From contig NC_089858.1 in assembly GCF_036373705.1 (NCBI RefSeq), forward strand, positions 32,998,749-33,062,748: a DNA stretch of 64,000 bases. The letters run 5' to 3'. This document shows, one piece after another, positions 12,344 through 34,650 of the stretch. Made by a program: the position numbers and the translations under genes. This DNA comes from Amia ocellicauda (lineage: Eukaryota; Chordata; Actinopteri; Amiiformes; Amiidae). Position 1 is the first letter of the stretch. The number at the start of each line of letters is the position of its first letter. A model generated the notes under the pieces. The model was not told the origin of the DNA and searched no databases. It saw only the letters and a list, made by a program, of their open reading frames with translations.

Positions 12344-13502
12344 TATAATGGTTCCTGATTGTTTAATGAACTATAACCTCATCTCTCAGCACAGTACATC
12401 CGGGTCATGTTTTTGTTAATTGCATGATTCCTTTTTTGTTTAAGCCCACGGATCACCTGATGCACCTGTGCTGATTAAGGCATCGACCCGCCCCCAGTGA
12501 ACAGTGCAATTACACACCTGTTTCTGTCCCTGTTTCTACAGGAGAGCAGGAAGACGAGGTCACGTCCAGGGGAATTCCTGGCTTTGTCATAGGTGAGAAC
12601 TGCATTCCAGAAAGACATATTTCAGTATACCTGCTGTAATATTTGAAACCACTTGGAGCACATTCGCCAAATCAACCTAGAGCGGTCTGCGCATGTGCGA
12701 ATTCAAGGTGATTGCAAGAGGATGCACAATAGCTGGAGGGTGCCCGATTTGTCATAACACCTGTTCCAGAATTGAGAACCACTGTCCTTTTTGATTTTAT
12801 ATATTTTAAGTTGGGCATAAAAACTACAGTTAAGGTGGTTTTATAGGGGTCTGTCCTTTAGCTTCGCTTCACTGGAGGATTTCAGTTTACAGTACAGACC
12901 TTTGTCCTGCCTCTGAATCTTATGAGCTTGCCTCTAGAATAAAATATGTGTATTTTTTGTACTGCACCGCGTCTGTGATTTTGTGTGCTGAGATAGTCCG
13001 AGCCTGCAGCGGGGAATGGGTAGTAATGAGGCTCCCATTCTCATTAATATTAATTATTCTGGGGTGGCACAGTCCACATGTGGGAGGCAGTGTTAGGTAT
13101 TAGCCTTGACCCGTTTATTTAGCATGGTAACAAAATGGTAACATGGTAAAAAGCATGGTAAACCTGTGATGAAATAACAGTAAAATCATAGTAAGAAGTT
13201 GAACAAGGTTAAAGCATGGTTAATAATGGTCAAATTGTGGTAACATGGTAAAACTGTGGTAAAATCATGGTTAAATCATGGTAAGAAATTAAATAATTGT
13301 AAAATATGATAAGGTGATGTCTGGTGTAACATGGTAATAATATGATATAGCTATTTGTATATACACAAACGCATACACAGAGACCATATGGGCCAAAGAC
13401 TGCCCTCCTGTCTGCTATGAGCCTTTAATTTTATTTATTGCTGAAGGGGATTTGAAGCTCCTTAGGAAGCAGAGACCCGGAGCTTTCAATTGAGACATTA
13501 CA
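12344..13502. other. Intergenic with imperfect ATGGTAA repeats
   Basis: No gene was identified. From about 13105 to 13345 there is a diffuse cluster of ATGGTAA/ATGGTAAAA words in imperfect tandem. Around 12541-12592 a short stretch flanked by ag and GTGAGA looks exon-like, but no protein family was recognised and the conceptual peptide is only about 17 residues. Confidence 0.45.
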
Positions 13503-13775
13503 TACACCGATCAGCCATAACATTATGACCCCTGACAGGTGAAGTGAATAACACTGATAATCTCGTTATTATGACACATGTCAGTGGGTGGGATATATTA
13601 GGCAGCAAGTGAACATTTTGTCATTAAAGTTGATGTGTTAGAAGCAGGAAAAATGGGCAGCGTAAGGATCTGAGCGACTTTGACAAAGGCCAAATTGTGA
13701 TGGCTAGACGACTGGGTGAGGGCATCTCCAAAACTGCAGCTCTTTTGGGGTGTTCCCGGTCTTTCATGTCTCCAT
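13503..13775 (+). mobile_element. 5' fragment of a Tc1-like transposon
   Basis: Starts at a TA followed by the terminal motif ACCGATCAGCCATAACATTA that is typical of a widespread Tc1-like family in fish. About 150 bp further in, one frame (about 13662-13765) gives [19 protein letters not shown] and then a helix-turn-helix piece with [13 protein letters not shown], the N-terminal DNA-binding part of the transposase. The match stops near 13770; the catalytic DDE region and right terminal repeat are missing. The ATG at 13653 is not in the coding frame, so the gene is also shifted. It is a dead relic. Confidence 0.75.
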
Positions 13776-13799
13776 ATGTCTCCATATGACAGGCCGTTT

Positions 13800-13975
13800 T
13801 AACATGTAATGGTCAAAGTAGTGATATCAGTTTTTGATATGAACAAGTTATTTTGATATAAGAATTATATTTTTTTATATGAAAAAGTTTGTTGATATGA
13901 AAAATACAATTGCTGATATCAGAAAATGTGATAAATAAATGATATCAGAACTTACATTTTTGATATCAGCAATTC
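13800..13975. repeat. TGATATC-word cluster
   Basis: A 175-bp AT-rich stretch in which TGATAT(C/G) recurs at least eight times, partly as the palindrome TGATATCA, with a weak inverted arrangement around about 13890. It may be the core of a small palindromic transposon, but no clear terminal repeats or target duplication were found. Confidence 0.4.
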
Positions 13976-14079
13976 AGTATGCATCGTATGATAGGATGTA
14001 AGTATTAGAGTAATATATTATGTTATAGTACTATGCAGCTTACGTAGTAGTAGCAGTAGTACATAATATATCTTATGAT

Positions 14080-14614
14080 GATGTTTTCATTAGGCTGTAC
14101 GTCATCGGATGACATCATCGCTCCCTGCGTGTGTGGGGGCGGGGCGCGCTCGGCCCATGTGACTGACAGGAAACACAGCTTTCAGGAAGTAGCGCCGAGC
14201 AGCCCAACACAGAAACAATAAGCTTCTTTTTCATCGGCATTATTGTTATTGTTATTATTATTACTACTATTATTGAGATTTGTACTGTTCTTATTGAGTT
14301 CTGCTGCGTTCAGATGACTGCCCAAGAAAAATACAACACAAACGAAACTATCAACAAACTCCCTTCCGCCCTTTTGGACACAAAGATCACCTTTGATCAA
14401 TATAGTGTCACTGTTTTTGCACTTCAGTAAGTCACGACAGGAGGTCCGGCGCCATATGCTGCTGGGAATGCACCGCTGAGCGCATCCACAGCCCGCAGGT
14501 CCGTCAGCCCGGCGCACACTTGCCCGCTTGCTGCCTCGGCGCTGGAGGAGAGCGCCCCTCTCACCGCAGCGGGACCCGGACTCGGACCCGGAGGCAGCGC
14601 CCAGACCCCGGCAG
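14080..14614 (+). promoter_or_regulatory. ikbkb promoter and non-coding exon 1
   Basis: A GC box GGGGGCGGGGC lies at 14135-14145, a CRE-like TGACATCA just upstream near 14109-14116, and an ETS-like AGGAAGT at about 14184. The stretch 14440-14614 is CpG-rich and ends in CCCCGGCAG followed by GTGAGC, a good splice donor at 14615. The next acceptor, at 15063, opens the exon with the start codon, so 14614 is the likely end of a 5'UTR exon. The transcription start itself is not visible. Confidence 0.6.
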
Positions 14615-14731
14615 GTGAGCCGTAGTTACCTGTGCCCAGTCTGCGGCACTGCGGGACTGACAGCCCGTCGCCCTCCCTCTCTCTCTGTCCCTCTCTGGAT
14701 CTCCTTTCTGACGCTATGTTGCAGACAGGTG

Positions 14732-14750
14732 TGTGTGTGTGAGAGAGACA

Positions 14751-14784
<34 letters not shown>

Positions 14785-14806
14785 CACACACACACACACA
14801 CACAGA
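14732..14806. repeat. GT/CA and GA microsatellites in ikbkb intron 1
   Basis: A compound microsatellite of GTGTGTGT, then (AC)n, (AG)n and (AC)n again directly follows exon 1 of ikbkb by about 120 bp. It is intronic and gives low-complexity open frames on both strands that are not genes. Confidence 0.9.
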
Positions 14807-15070
14807 GCGAGAGTGCAATATGTGTGCGAGAGGCCAGTACATGTGTGTGTACGTCCTGTTTCCCATATACAATACAAACACAACTTATTCTATTCTTCAA
14901 GGTCCTATACTGCACATTACTGAACTATATTGCCCTGTACTATAATATACTGCACTGTAATACAATATACTACACTGTACTATAATGTACTATACTGCAC
15001 TGTACTGTAACAGACTGTATTAAATTGCACTGGACTGAACAAGGCTCTCTCCGTCTCCCTCAGCGCAGTG

Positions 15071-26508
<11,438 letters not shown>

Positions 26509-26821
26509 TAGAGACAGATGGCTGTGACTCCGCAGCTCCTGTCCAAGTGCTGGGGGGGGGGTTGTCTCTCTCCCAGCCTCGCTGTGACTGACCTGCAGGT
26601 GCAGCGCGGCCGCCGGATACGCACCCTCCTGTGGCAACGATCCTGCACTGCAGGCTTGTGAATACGGTCACCAAGGCTTTTACAGAGTTATGTAATGAAA
26701 GTAATATGTGTATTTTAATTGGTTTAATAGTAAAACAGATACATTAACAATTTAAGTAAAACATTATGTATTTTTAAAGCTGCCATTTAATCCTGGGGAG
26801 GGGAGGCCATTTTATTTTTGT

Positions 26822-26827
26822 AATAAA
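26822..26827 (+). terminator. ikbkb poly(A) signal
   Basis: AATAAA stands 314 bp after the ikbkb stop codon, in an AT-rich context, and is followed by a TG-rich stretch (ACTGTGTACACAGTGCTG). It is the first canonical signal after the stop and fits a short 3'UTR. Confidence 0.65.
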
Positions 26828-27127
26828 GACTGTGTACACAGTGCTGATAAAGGCCTATTTATTTAAATGCAAGCTGGAGATTTCACTGTCATTATCGGCC
26901 CGCTGTTGTGACAGGGCTCAGTGCGTACAGAGGGGCTGGGACTGTGCGGTCAGTCATGAGCCCAGGAGAGGGGGAAGAGAGAAAGAGAACAGTAGAGAAA
27001 GAGGAGGTAGCAAAAATCAGGAGCCTGGGAAAGACTGAGGAATGGCTTGACAGGAGGGTGACAAGAAACAGACACTGCAGAGGTGAGCTTAAATTAAATA
27101 GTTTTTTGGTGGTTTTTTTTTTTTATG

Positions 27128-27133
27128 TTTATT
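27128..27133 (-). terminator. Candidate vdac3 poly(A) signal
   Basis: TTTATT on the plus strand gives AATAAA on the minus strand, about 620 bp after the vdac3 stop codon. It would place the vdac3 and ikbkb 3' ends about 300 bp apart, facing each other. Other sites cannot be excluded. Confidence 0.45.
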
Positions 27134-27608
27134 AAATGTTTAAATGGCTTGCAGCTCAGAGTTCCCAACACAACACAGATGCCAACGCAGGGCAGCGGAC
27201 ACAGCCAGAGACAGTCATAATAATAATAATAGTAATAATAATAGGAAGCAGCCACAGTTACACTAAATCAACACATGGGGGCTTCAGCCAGACAACAGAC
27301 CCACAGGTAATAATAATAACTGATGATGAGTAGATCACGGACAGTGCGGTGACAGGCTGTGCCTCTCTCCCTCTGTGAAGACCCGAGCGCAGCGTCACTG
27401 GGTGTCGGGGGTGGTCATGCCTGTTCGACTCCACACCGCGGCTGTGTGAGTGGGACACAGGCGGGGGAACTCGCTTGAGTCGAGACCCGGATAAACCCAG
27501 ACGAACTCAGGCTGAACTGGAAACACACATAGATCCGTCTGTGCTAAGGCCCAGAGCTGAGTGCATGTGTGATTATTGTTGAGTGGGAGAGGGAGGGAGA
27601 GTGCTTTT

Positions 27609-27610
<2 letters not shown>

Positions 27611-27657
<47 letters not shown>
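27611..27657. repeat. GT microsatellite in the vdac3 3'UTR
   Basis: A pure (GT)n run of about 23 copies lies about 100 bp downstream of the vdac3 stop codon in the gene's direction, where it would read as (AC)n in the transcript. Confidence 0.9.
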
Positions 27658-27658
<1 letters not shown>

Positions 27659-27755
27659 ATGGTGGGAGTGTGTCGTGGAGTGCAGATGAGATCATTGGCT
27701 TCACTGGTGGCTCGGGGGAGGTCCCGTCTCTCTGTGTCCGTCTGTTGCTCCCTCT

Positions 27756-30466
27756 CTAGGCCTCCAGCTCGAAGCCCATGCCCACCTTGTGGCCGCCGGC
27801 ACTGAAATTCTTCCCATCGATGAGAGCAGAGAGAGTGAGCTTCACTCCTGCAGAGAGACATGGACAAACCGATTCATGCACTGCTGCGTGTGTGTGCGTG
27901 TTACTGTGAAGCCTGCAGTACAGGTGTGTGGTTACCTGGCCGCAGGGTCTGTGTGTATCCCACTCCGATCAGGCTGGCGTTGTTCACTTTGGCCTGCAGG
28001 GAGACAGACAGACGGACGTCAGGGCAGACAGACGGGTGCACAGCTGTACAGTTTTATAGTGTTGTACACATTTGTGTAGATGGTTAAAGTGTAATAGTGT
28101 TCTAGAAAGTGCTGCACTCACAGACAGGGAGCTCTTCTTGTCCAACTGGTACTTGGCTGCGATGCCGAACCGCGTGTTGTTGCTGCCGGCGGTCCAGGCC
28201 AGCATGACAGCAGTCTCCAGCTGCTCATTGACCCGCTGGTAGATTGAGCCCCCGAACTCCGTACCATCATTACTGAGAGAGAGAGAGAGAGAGTCACTCC
28301 ACTTTCTTCAGACTGAATCAGGGCATCAGTTGCAGCCTCCTGCTACTTTTGCTGTACAGACAAACGCACATTCCCCTTCCTCCCTCACTCACACATTGGT
28401 ATGGAGCTGGAAGTCCGCTGCCCGGTAGCCCAGGGCGAAGTTGTTCTGTGCCAGCTTGCTCTTGGCTGTGTCGAAAGCCATCTGGTACCCGGCCAGCCAG
28501 CCCTGGTACCCCAGCACGGCCGCGCCCTGCACCGTGGGGCCCGCCAGGTCGAAGTCGATATCACAGCCCAGGTTGACATAGTCTCGCTTGTAGCCGGTCT
28601 TCAGCTTCCCGCTCTTCTTACTGAGGAGGGAGAAGAGAGGGAGGGATGAAGAGCAAGGAGGGGGAGAGAGGGGCGTGCCAGTGTGTGGCTGGTGTGCTTG
28701 TGATGGGAAGGTCAGCAATGGCGTAGTCACGTTTTAATGGTCTCAGGAGGGGGTCACTTACCCTGTGTTGGGCACGAATGACGTGTCAAAGGTCAGCTTC
28801 AGCCCCTTGGCCAGCTGTGCAGGGAGAAAACACACTGATCAGACAGGAGTCACAACACACAACTCTGCTGCTGGACTGGTGCTTCCCAGTGAGACAGAGG
28901 AGTGTCAGTGTGCTGGCGTGTGCGTGAGAGAGAGAGAGAGAGTGTCAGTGTGCTGGCGTGTGCGTGAGAGAGAGAGTGTCAGTGTGCTGGCGTGTGCGTG
29001 AGAGAGAGAGAGTGTCAGTGTGCTGGCGTGTGTGTGAGTGTCAGTGTGCTGGCGTGTGAGTGAGTGTCAGTGTGCTGGCGTGTGCGTGAGTGTCAGTGTG
29101 CTGGCGTGTGCGTGAGTGTCAGTGTGCTGGCGTGTGCGTGAGAGAGAGAGAGTGTCAGTGTGCTGGCGTGTGCGTGAGAGAGAGAGAGTGTCAGTGTGCT
29201 GGCGTGTGCGTGAGAGAGAGAGAGTGTCAGTGTGCTGGCATGTGCGTGAGAGAGAGAGAGAGAGTGTCAGTGTTCTGGCGTGTGCGTGAGAGAGAGAGTG
29301 TGTCAGTGTTCTGGCGTGTGCGTGAGAGAGAGAGTGTCAGTGTGCTGGCGTGTACGTGAGAGAGTGTCAGTGTGCTGGCATGTGCGTGAGAGAGAGAGAG
29401 AGAGTGTCAGTGTTCTGGCGTGTGCGTGAGAGAGAGAGTGTGTCAGTGTTCTGGCGTGTGCGTGAGAGAGAGAGTGTCAGTGTGCTGGCATGTACGTGAG
29501 AGAGTGTCAGTGTGCTGGCGTGTGCGTGAGAGAGAGAGAGAGGGTGTGCTGGCGGGCTGCCCTGCCTGGTCCTCCAGCGTGACTTCGGAGGTCAGCGTGT
29601 TGTCTGTGTTCCACTTCTGCTTGAAGCTCAGGCCCAGGTCCTTCATGTTGTATTTGGTCTCCAGACTCCCAGCCGCCTTCCCTGTGTCTGTGTTACTGGA
29701 GCCAGAGGTGGAGAACTCCTGACGGGGAGAGAGAGGGAGGAATGAGTGAATACAGACACAGGCTGCCTGCTGCCTGCATTAACACTGCTCATAGCCTGAA
29801 CGAAAGAGAGAGCAGTCTACACAGTACAGTTACACTGGTACAGTCAGCAGCAACAATCTTAGAGACACTCTTTCTCACACACACACGTTCACGCACTCTC
29901 ACCCCCTTACCATCTGTTAGTGAGGTCCAGAGTGGCAGCAGAGAGAGAAGAGAGAGAAGGTAGTGTTAGGACAGGGTGGGCTGGGCTGCCTGTGTGTGTG
30001 GATGCTGTCAGTGAGCTCACAGTGACAGGGCAGCCCAGCCCAGTGCACAGAACACACAGCGCCCCCTCCGGGCACGGCAAGAGCGGCTGTGCAGACGGCA
30101 CACAGAGACATACAGAGACACACGGGGACACAGACTCACCACTCCACTCTGAGACTTGGTCTTCAAGTCCAGCTTCACAACACCAAAGCCTGAGAGAGAG
30201 AGAGCAGGATGTTTATATTAATTGGAAATACAGTCCGATAACACACACACTCCTAGGGCCTGGGGGGGGTCTCCATTAACCCCCCTGCATCCATTAAGAG
30301 TGAGTGACGGAGCTTAGGGCTGTGTTCCCTGTCTGTGCATTGGGCAGTGCTGGCAGTCAGTGTTAATCTCAGTGTCTGCGAGACAGCGTCAGTGCTCACC
30401 ATAGCCCTTGCTGAAGATGTCCTTGGCGGACTTTCCCAGGTCGGCGTATGAAGGAGGAACTGCCAT
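27756..30466 (-). CDS. vdac3: Voltage-dependent anion channel 3 (mitochondrial porin)
   Basis: A 19-strand beta-barrel of the mitochondrial outer membrane that passes metabolites and ions. Eight coding exons on the minus strand rebuild 283 codons, the family length: 30466-30400, 30189-30140, 29718-29566, 28814-28762, 28620-28393, 28272-28122, 27993-27936, 27847-27756. The N-terminus [18 protein letters not shown] forms the pore helix; GLK and the [20 protein letters not shown] and GYTQTLRPG blocks are characteristic. Residue 73 is Gln, as in VDAC3, where VDAC1 and VDAC2 have Glu; this and the linkage to ikbkb, polb and dkk4 favour vdac3. Only one Cys (residue 127) is present, unlike the Cys-rich mammalian VDAC3. 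The exon ending at 29566 has a GC donor. It faces ikbkb tail to tail. Confidence 0.94.
28905..29550. repeat. Minisatellite in vdac3 intron
   Basis: About 20 tandem copies of a unit near 27-38 bp, AGTGTCAGTGTGCTGGCGTG followed by TGCGTGAG and a variable (AG)n tract. Sub-variants have TTCTGG for TGCTGG and TACGTG for TGCGTG, and longer blocks are duplicated (29260-29340 and 29410-29490). The array abuts the donor of the exon ending at 29566 within about 20 bp. Confidence 0.93.
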
Positions 30467-30892
30467 GTTGCCTGGGAGAGGGAGGGAGGGAGAGAGTTTT
30501 ACAAAACACTTTATTGCACCAAACACACACATGAAATCAAAAACCATAAATTCAACTCTCAGAGGCTTTACAGAGAGAACAGATGTTTTTCGTTGTGCTT
30601 GGGTACCTACAAAAGTGAATGTTTTCATTTCAGTTTGAACTAAATATAAGCAAAAATATTGATAAGCGATTGTTATGATGACAAGTATCGTTTCCTGGCC
30701 GGTGGCACGGTCACCTCAGGTCGGAGTGCTGGGACAGCGTTTATCTTAAACGACCCTTGTTATTGCAAAACAAACCTAACTACATTGTGCAGATTGCACT
30801 GGAATAAGAGTTACCACTGACCTTGCGAACACACACACACACACACACAGCATTACTGAATGTACACACAGCAGCGTAGGCGATCACAGAGA

Positions 30893-31213
30893 TCACTGCA
30901 CATTGCTTCGCTCTTGTTTTGGTATGTGGGATTGCTTACTTGCAAGCTCCCCTGTGGATTCATCTCCTCTGTTGTCGGAGGTGAAAAAGAAGCCGTCTTC
31001 ACTGTTTTTCCCGCAGCCGTGGGCACAGCAAGGCATGTTGTCTACGGAAACTATAATTACGATCAAGGAGAAAGACCATGAGACGCTGACACTGAGGTGA
31101 CTTGATACTGGTTGCCATGGGAGCGACAGACCTGGTGCTGCGTAGTTTTTGTGATTTCCAGGATGTTCTGACACGACACACCCAGGCTTGCATGGGAGTT
31201 TGACATTCGCCAT
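30893..31213 (-). other. Unassigned open stretch in vdac3 intron 1
   Basis: A 106-codon minus-strand frame of normal complexity opens MANVKLPCKPGC at 31213 and includes CCAHGCGKNSEDGFF. A consensus-like donor GTAAGC follows GAGCTTGCAA at about 30940. No family is recognised. It lies between the predicted vdac3 5'UTR exon (33328 and above) and the first coding exon (30466), so it could be an alternative first exon, an unrelated small gene, or chance. Confidence 0.2.
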
Positions 31214-31480
31214 TTGGTAAGTTTTACATTTTATACTGTAACACGTTTCTTATATGATGGACTCGAACTGGAAGAGTGGCATGTATCTTACACAATAACA
31301 AAGACAACACTGTGATTTTAGAAATGGCAGGACTATCCCTTTAATAGACACAGCAACACACATTCATTAAGTGATACACATGGCAACACACACAGTCACT
31401 AACACACAGTGCACACAATATACACTCTCACTAACACACTCACTCATTAATACACACTGCAACAAACACACTTGCCAGCT

Positions 31481-31830
31481 GTTACTACACTACAGCCCCC
31501 TACTGTAACAGCACCGTTACTACACTACAGCCCCCTATTGTTACAGCACCGTTACTACACTACAGCCCCCTACTGTAACAGCACCGTTACTACACTACAG
31601 CCCCCTACTGTAACAGCACCGTTACTACACTACAGCCCCCTACTGTAACAGCACCGTTACTACACTACAGCCCCCTACTGTAACAGCACCGTTACTACAC
31701 TACAGCCCCCTATTGTTACAGCACCGTTACTACACTACAGCCCCCTACTGTAACAGCACCGTTACTACACTACAGCCCCCTATTGTTACAGCACCGTTAC
31801 TACACTACAGCCCCCTACTCTTAACAGCAT
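31481..31830. repeat. 35-bp minisatellite, ten copies
   Basis: Ten tandem copies of a 35-bp unit start at 31481, 31516, 31551, 31586, 31621, 31656, 31691, 31726, 31761 and 31796, beginning GTTACTACACTACAGCCCCC. The main variation is TACTGTAACAG against TATTGTTACAG, arranged as higher-order blocks. One or two degenerate copies follow to about 31860. It lies in vdac3 intron 1. Confidence 0.95.
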
Positions 31831-31860
31831 TGTCACTACAGCACAGCCCCCTACTCTAAC

Positions 31861-33327
31861 AGCAATGAAGCACTGTACTGTATAACAAGTACACTGTGAC
31901 ATTGGGACTCTGCTCTGTGTGTGTGTGTGAGGTGCTCTGTGCTTTACAGTCAAGGCTGGACACTCACAGTGTAGTGAGGAGAATGCACCCCCCCACTGCT
32001 CTATGCTATAATTAACACTCAGTGCAACATGACACTGGGACTCAGGTGACCACTAGAGTTAAGCAATAGAGACCCCCACCCCCACCCTGAGCTTGCACAC
32101 TGCCCCCCCAGTAAACATTACTGCTACTACAATTATCACTATGATAGCATGTGAGACTTTACTGAAGGGCTGTGTGACACCCCTACAGCGCTAGCCTGGG
32201 TGCCAGGCTGCCAGAACCAGTCCATTCTGCCGTCAGCTGGAATAGTAAATGTCACTAGTCTGGCAGTAGTAGCACTATCAGTTGTGCTTTTTAATTAATC
32301 CACTGCACACACTGTACAATACAGACACACGCAATACAGGACAGATCCTACATAATATGTAGTTCAGACAGGACAGGACATCACACCGTATAGTGGAGCA
32401 CAGGCCAGTGTACAACTACAGTACAGTACGTCCTATAAGGCCACTGTCCAGAGATAAACATTCATAATAATAATAAAAATAATCATAAACTGCGCTGTAG
32501 ACTAGAGGGCTGTCCAAAAAACACAGCCGGCAGCTCGGGCCACACGACAGCTACACTCTTCTGCTTCATCCCAGACAGACAGCAGGAGGTGGGTGTCAGC
32601 GAGTGAGGTGTGTGTAGGAGGAGCGACCATCATTAATCCGAGTTATAATTAGTGGAGGAGTGCGGTCCCTCCCGTCCGATGCGCGCCAGCGCTCCGCACA
32701 CAGCGGCCCCTCGGCGCAGGACAAACTCCGGACACACGGGCCTGAGCCCCGCGTCTGCGGCCGGCACGGCGCCTCCTGCCAGCCGGGATCCCCACTGTTG
32801 CATCGCCTGGGCGGCTGAATATGAAACGGCACCCAGATTATACTATAGCACCGGAGTCTGTCAGCCCTCCCCACCCCCGCCCACTGCCAGCGCACACAAT
32901 GGCCCGAGTTTTGCTATGGAATAATTATTGTTAAAATAAGAACAATATTATTATTATTATTATTATGGTTGCTGTGTCTTTCCAGTCTTGGTTAGTGTGT
33001 TGTGTGCTAAGCGGTGCAGACAGACAGAGGGCATTCCCGACAGCACCTTCCCTGACGACTGAACAATATTAAAACAGACGAGGGGCGGGCGACTCTCCCG
33101 CTGCCACCGGTGCGCCGAGCTGTGCTGTGCGGCCAGGCGAGCCCGACACCCCTGCGAGCGGCACCCGGCTCGGCTGGGCTCTAGGCCCCTGTGGTCCGAG
33201 CTGCACAATCCTCCATATTCAACCCCCGGGCTTCCACAAAAACCACTATTTGTCTTTCTCGCCCTGCCTCTGCGGAACAGGCGCAGCGACCTTCCCCAGC
33301 CCCGCGTCGCTTCCCCGGGCTGCTTAC
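31861..33327. other. vdac3 intron 1 remainder, no coding exon seen
   Basis: From 31861 to about 32640 there are scattered CA-rich words and an AT run near 32465-32490, with nothing gene-like. From about 32650 to 33327 the DNA is CpG- and GC-rich and adjoins the vdac3 promoter. Open frames there are long because of GC content and encode no recognised domain. An AT-rich (TTA)n run sits at 32948-32966. Confidence 0.5.
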
Positions 33328-33475
33328 CGTGAGTGAGCCGAGAGAGCGCGGGCGGGCGGGCGTGCTGTGTCGCTGCGGAGCGGATGAAGGAGAAACCAGC
33401 GGCAAGAGCGAGGGAGGTCAGGGCCGCGGCTGCGCATGCGCGGGGGCCGGGCGCGCCTGCGCACTGCAGGCGGGC
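33328..33475 (-). promoter_or_regulatory. vdac3 5'UTR exon and promoter with NRF1-like sites
   Basis: On the minus strand a donor CACG then GTAAGC (plus 33327-33322) closes a GC-rich exon, and the next acceptor in that direction opens the exon with the vdac3 ATG. Just upstream are TGCGCATGCGC (33431-33441), a near-perfect palindromic NRF1 site, and CGCCTGCGCAC (33454-33464), a second close match. NRF1 drives many nuclear genes for mitochondrial proteins, which suits a VDAC promoter. The start site itself is inferred. Confidence 0.6.
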
Positions 33476-33799
33476 CGCTGTCACTGGTGATGGTGCGCTT
33501 CTCTGCAGGGCGGCCCGGGGGCCAAATGCGGCCCCCCAAAGCCAACCTTCACCCCCCCCCCCCATTTCTGAACGTTTACTATATTTTTACACTTTCTAAA
33601 GATTTTCTGTTACAAATTGCACATACAATATGGGGGAAAATAATAAAACAACAATTACATTTCATAAATGTCCCCTAACAGAAATATATAGGAAACAAAA
33701 AGGTATGATTTGGGACATATTTCATTTTCATTGGTGGTTCATTTTCGACTGTGGCCGCCCCATTCCTTGCAGCCTCCGGAAATTGGCCCTCCATCACCA

Positions 33800-34546
33800 G
33801 AGATGATGCTTTAGTGACTCGGTTCATCTGATTCAGATCAGTTTGCTGAATGGATTAATTTGGTTCACTGATGCAGCCCGAATCAGGACGGGTTAGATAG
33901 ACTTGAACCGGAAAGAACCGTCGTTCACTGCACACCACAAAAGCTAGGAATAGCCTGTAGATAACAACAGTTTGAAGCATTAACATTATTTAGCCAATAT
34001 TAAATGTAATATATTGTTTTAATAATATCGTTAAATACATGTCTTACGCATAGGTGTATCTCAATTATTAATATTAATAATAATAATAATTTGGTCATTT
34101 TGTTGCTTTAACTCAAGATGACTTGCAAGTATTAATAATAATAATTGCAAAATGTTTTATTTATATAAAACATTACAAAAACAGACCTCATAGTGATTTA
34201 TTGTATTTTTTATTTGTTTGGTAATACACAAACACACACACAGCGTAATCCGTGGAACTCTATACTCGGTCTGGATGATGTAACCGACGCCATTGTGGCT
34301 CATACAGTGTTATTTCTTATGCACTAAGCAAGAGGGAATTTGGAACCAACATGGCACATAGGGCCTTCAGTTTCATAGCTCTCAATGAGTTGAGACTGAG
34401 AGTCGGAGAGTCACTGAGCGCCGCTGCTGCTCACAGGCGAATCAACAGAAGCGATTCAACGCGTCACTGATCCGAGTCCCGTCGGTCACCGAAATGATTC
34501 CTTCAAAAAGACGAATCGTTCGCGAACTGCACATCACTAGTTCTCC
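33800..34546. mobile_element. Probable hAT-like non-autonomous transposon remnant
   Basis: Both ends are rich in GAATC/GTTC words: GAACCGTCGTTCACTGCAC near 33916 and ACGAATCGTTCGCGAACTGC followed by ACATCACTAG at 34521-34546. The latter resembles the common CTAGTGATG...GTTCGCGAAC terminus of hAT-type elements in fish. The middle is AT-rich and non-coding. The left terminus and the 8-bp duplication could not be fixed, so the borders are approximate. Confidence 0.4.
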
Positions 34547-34650
34547 CAGTTCATCTCCAGAGTACTGATATCAACCGCAGTATATACATCGGCCATGACC
34601 ATTAACGCCATCAACACGCAACCCACACATTGAAACCACAGACTTGCAGG

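Noticed and set aside
12541-12592. Short exon-like stretch flanked by ag and GTGAGA
   Set aside because: About 17 codons, no recognised family, and no partner exons nearby on the same strand.
28385-28649. Plus-strand frames opposite vdac3
   Set aside because: They are shadows of a confirmed vdac3 exon on the minus strand.
28905-29550. Possible coding repeat protein in vdac3 intron
   Set aside because: Minisatellite with variable AG tracts that break any frame; it lies within a well-supported intron.
32963-33565. 200-codon minus-strand frame in the CpG-rich region
   Set aside because: Long frames are expected in GC-rich DNA; it overlaps the predicted vdac3 promoter and has no recognisable domain.
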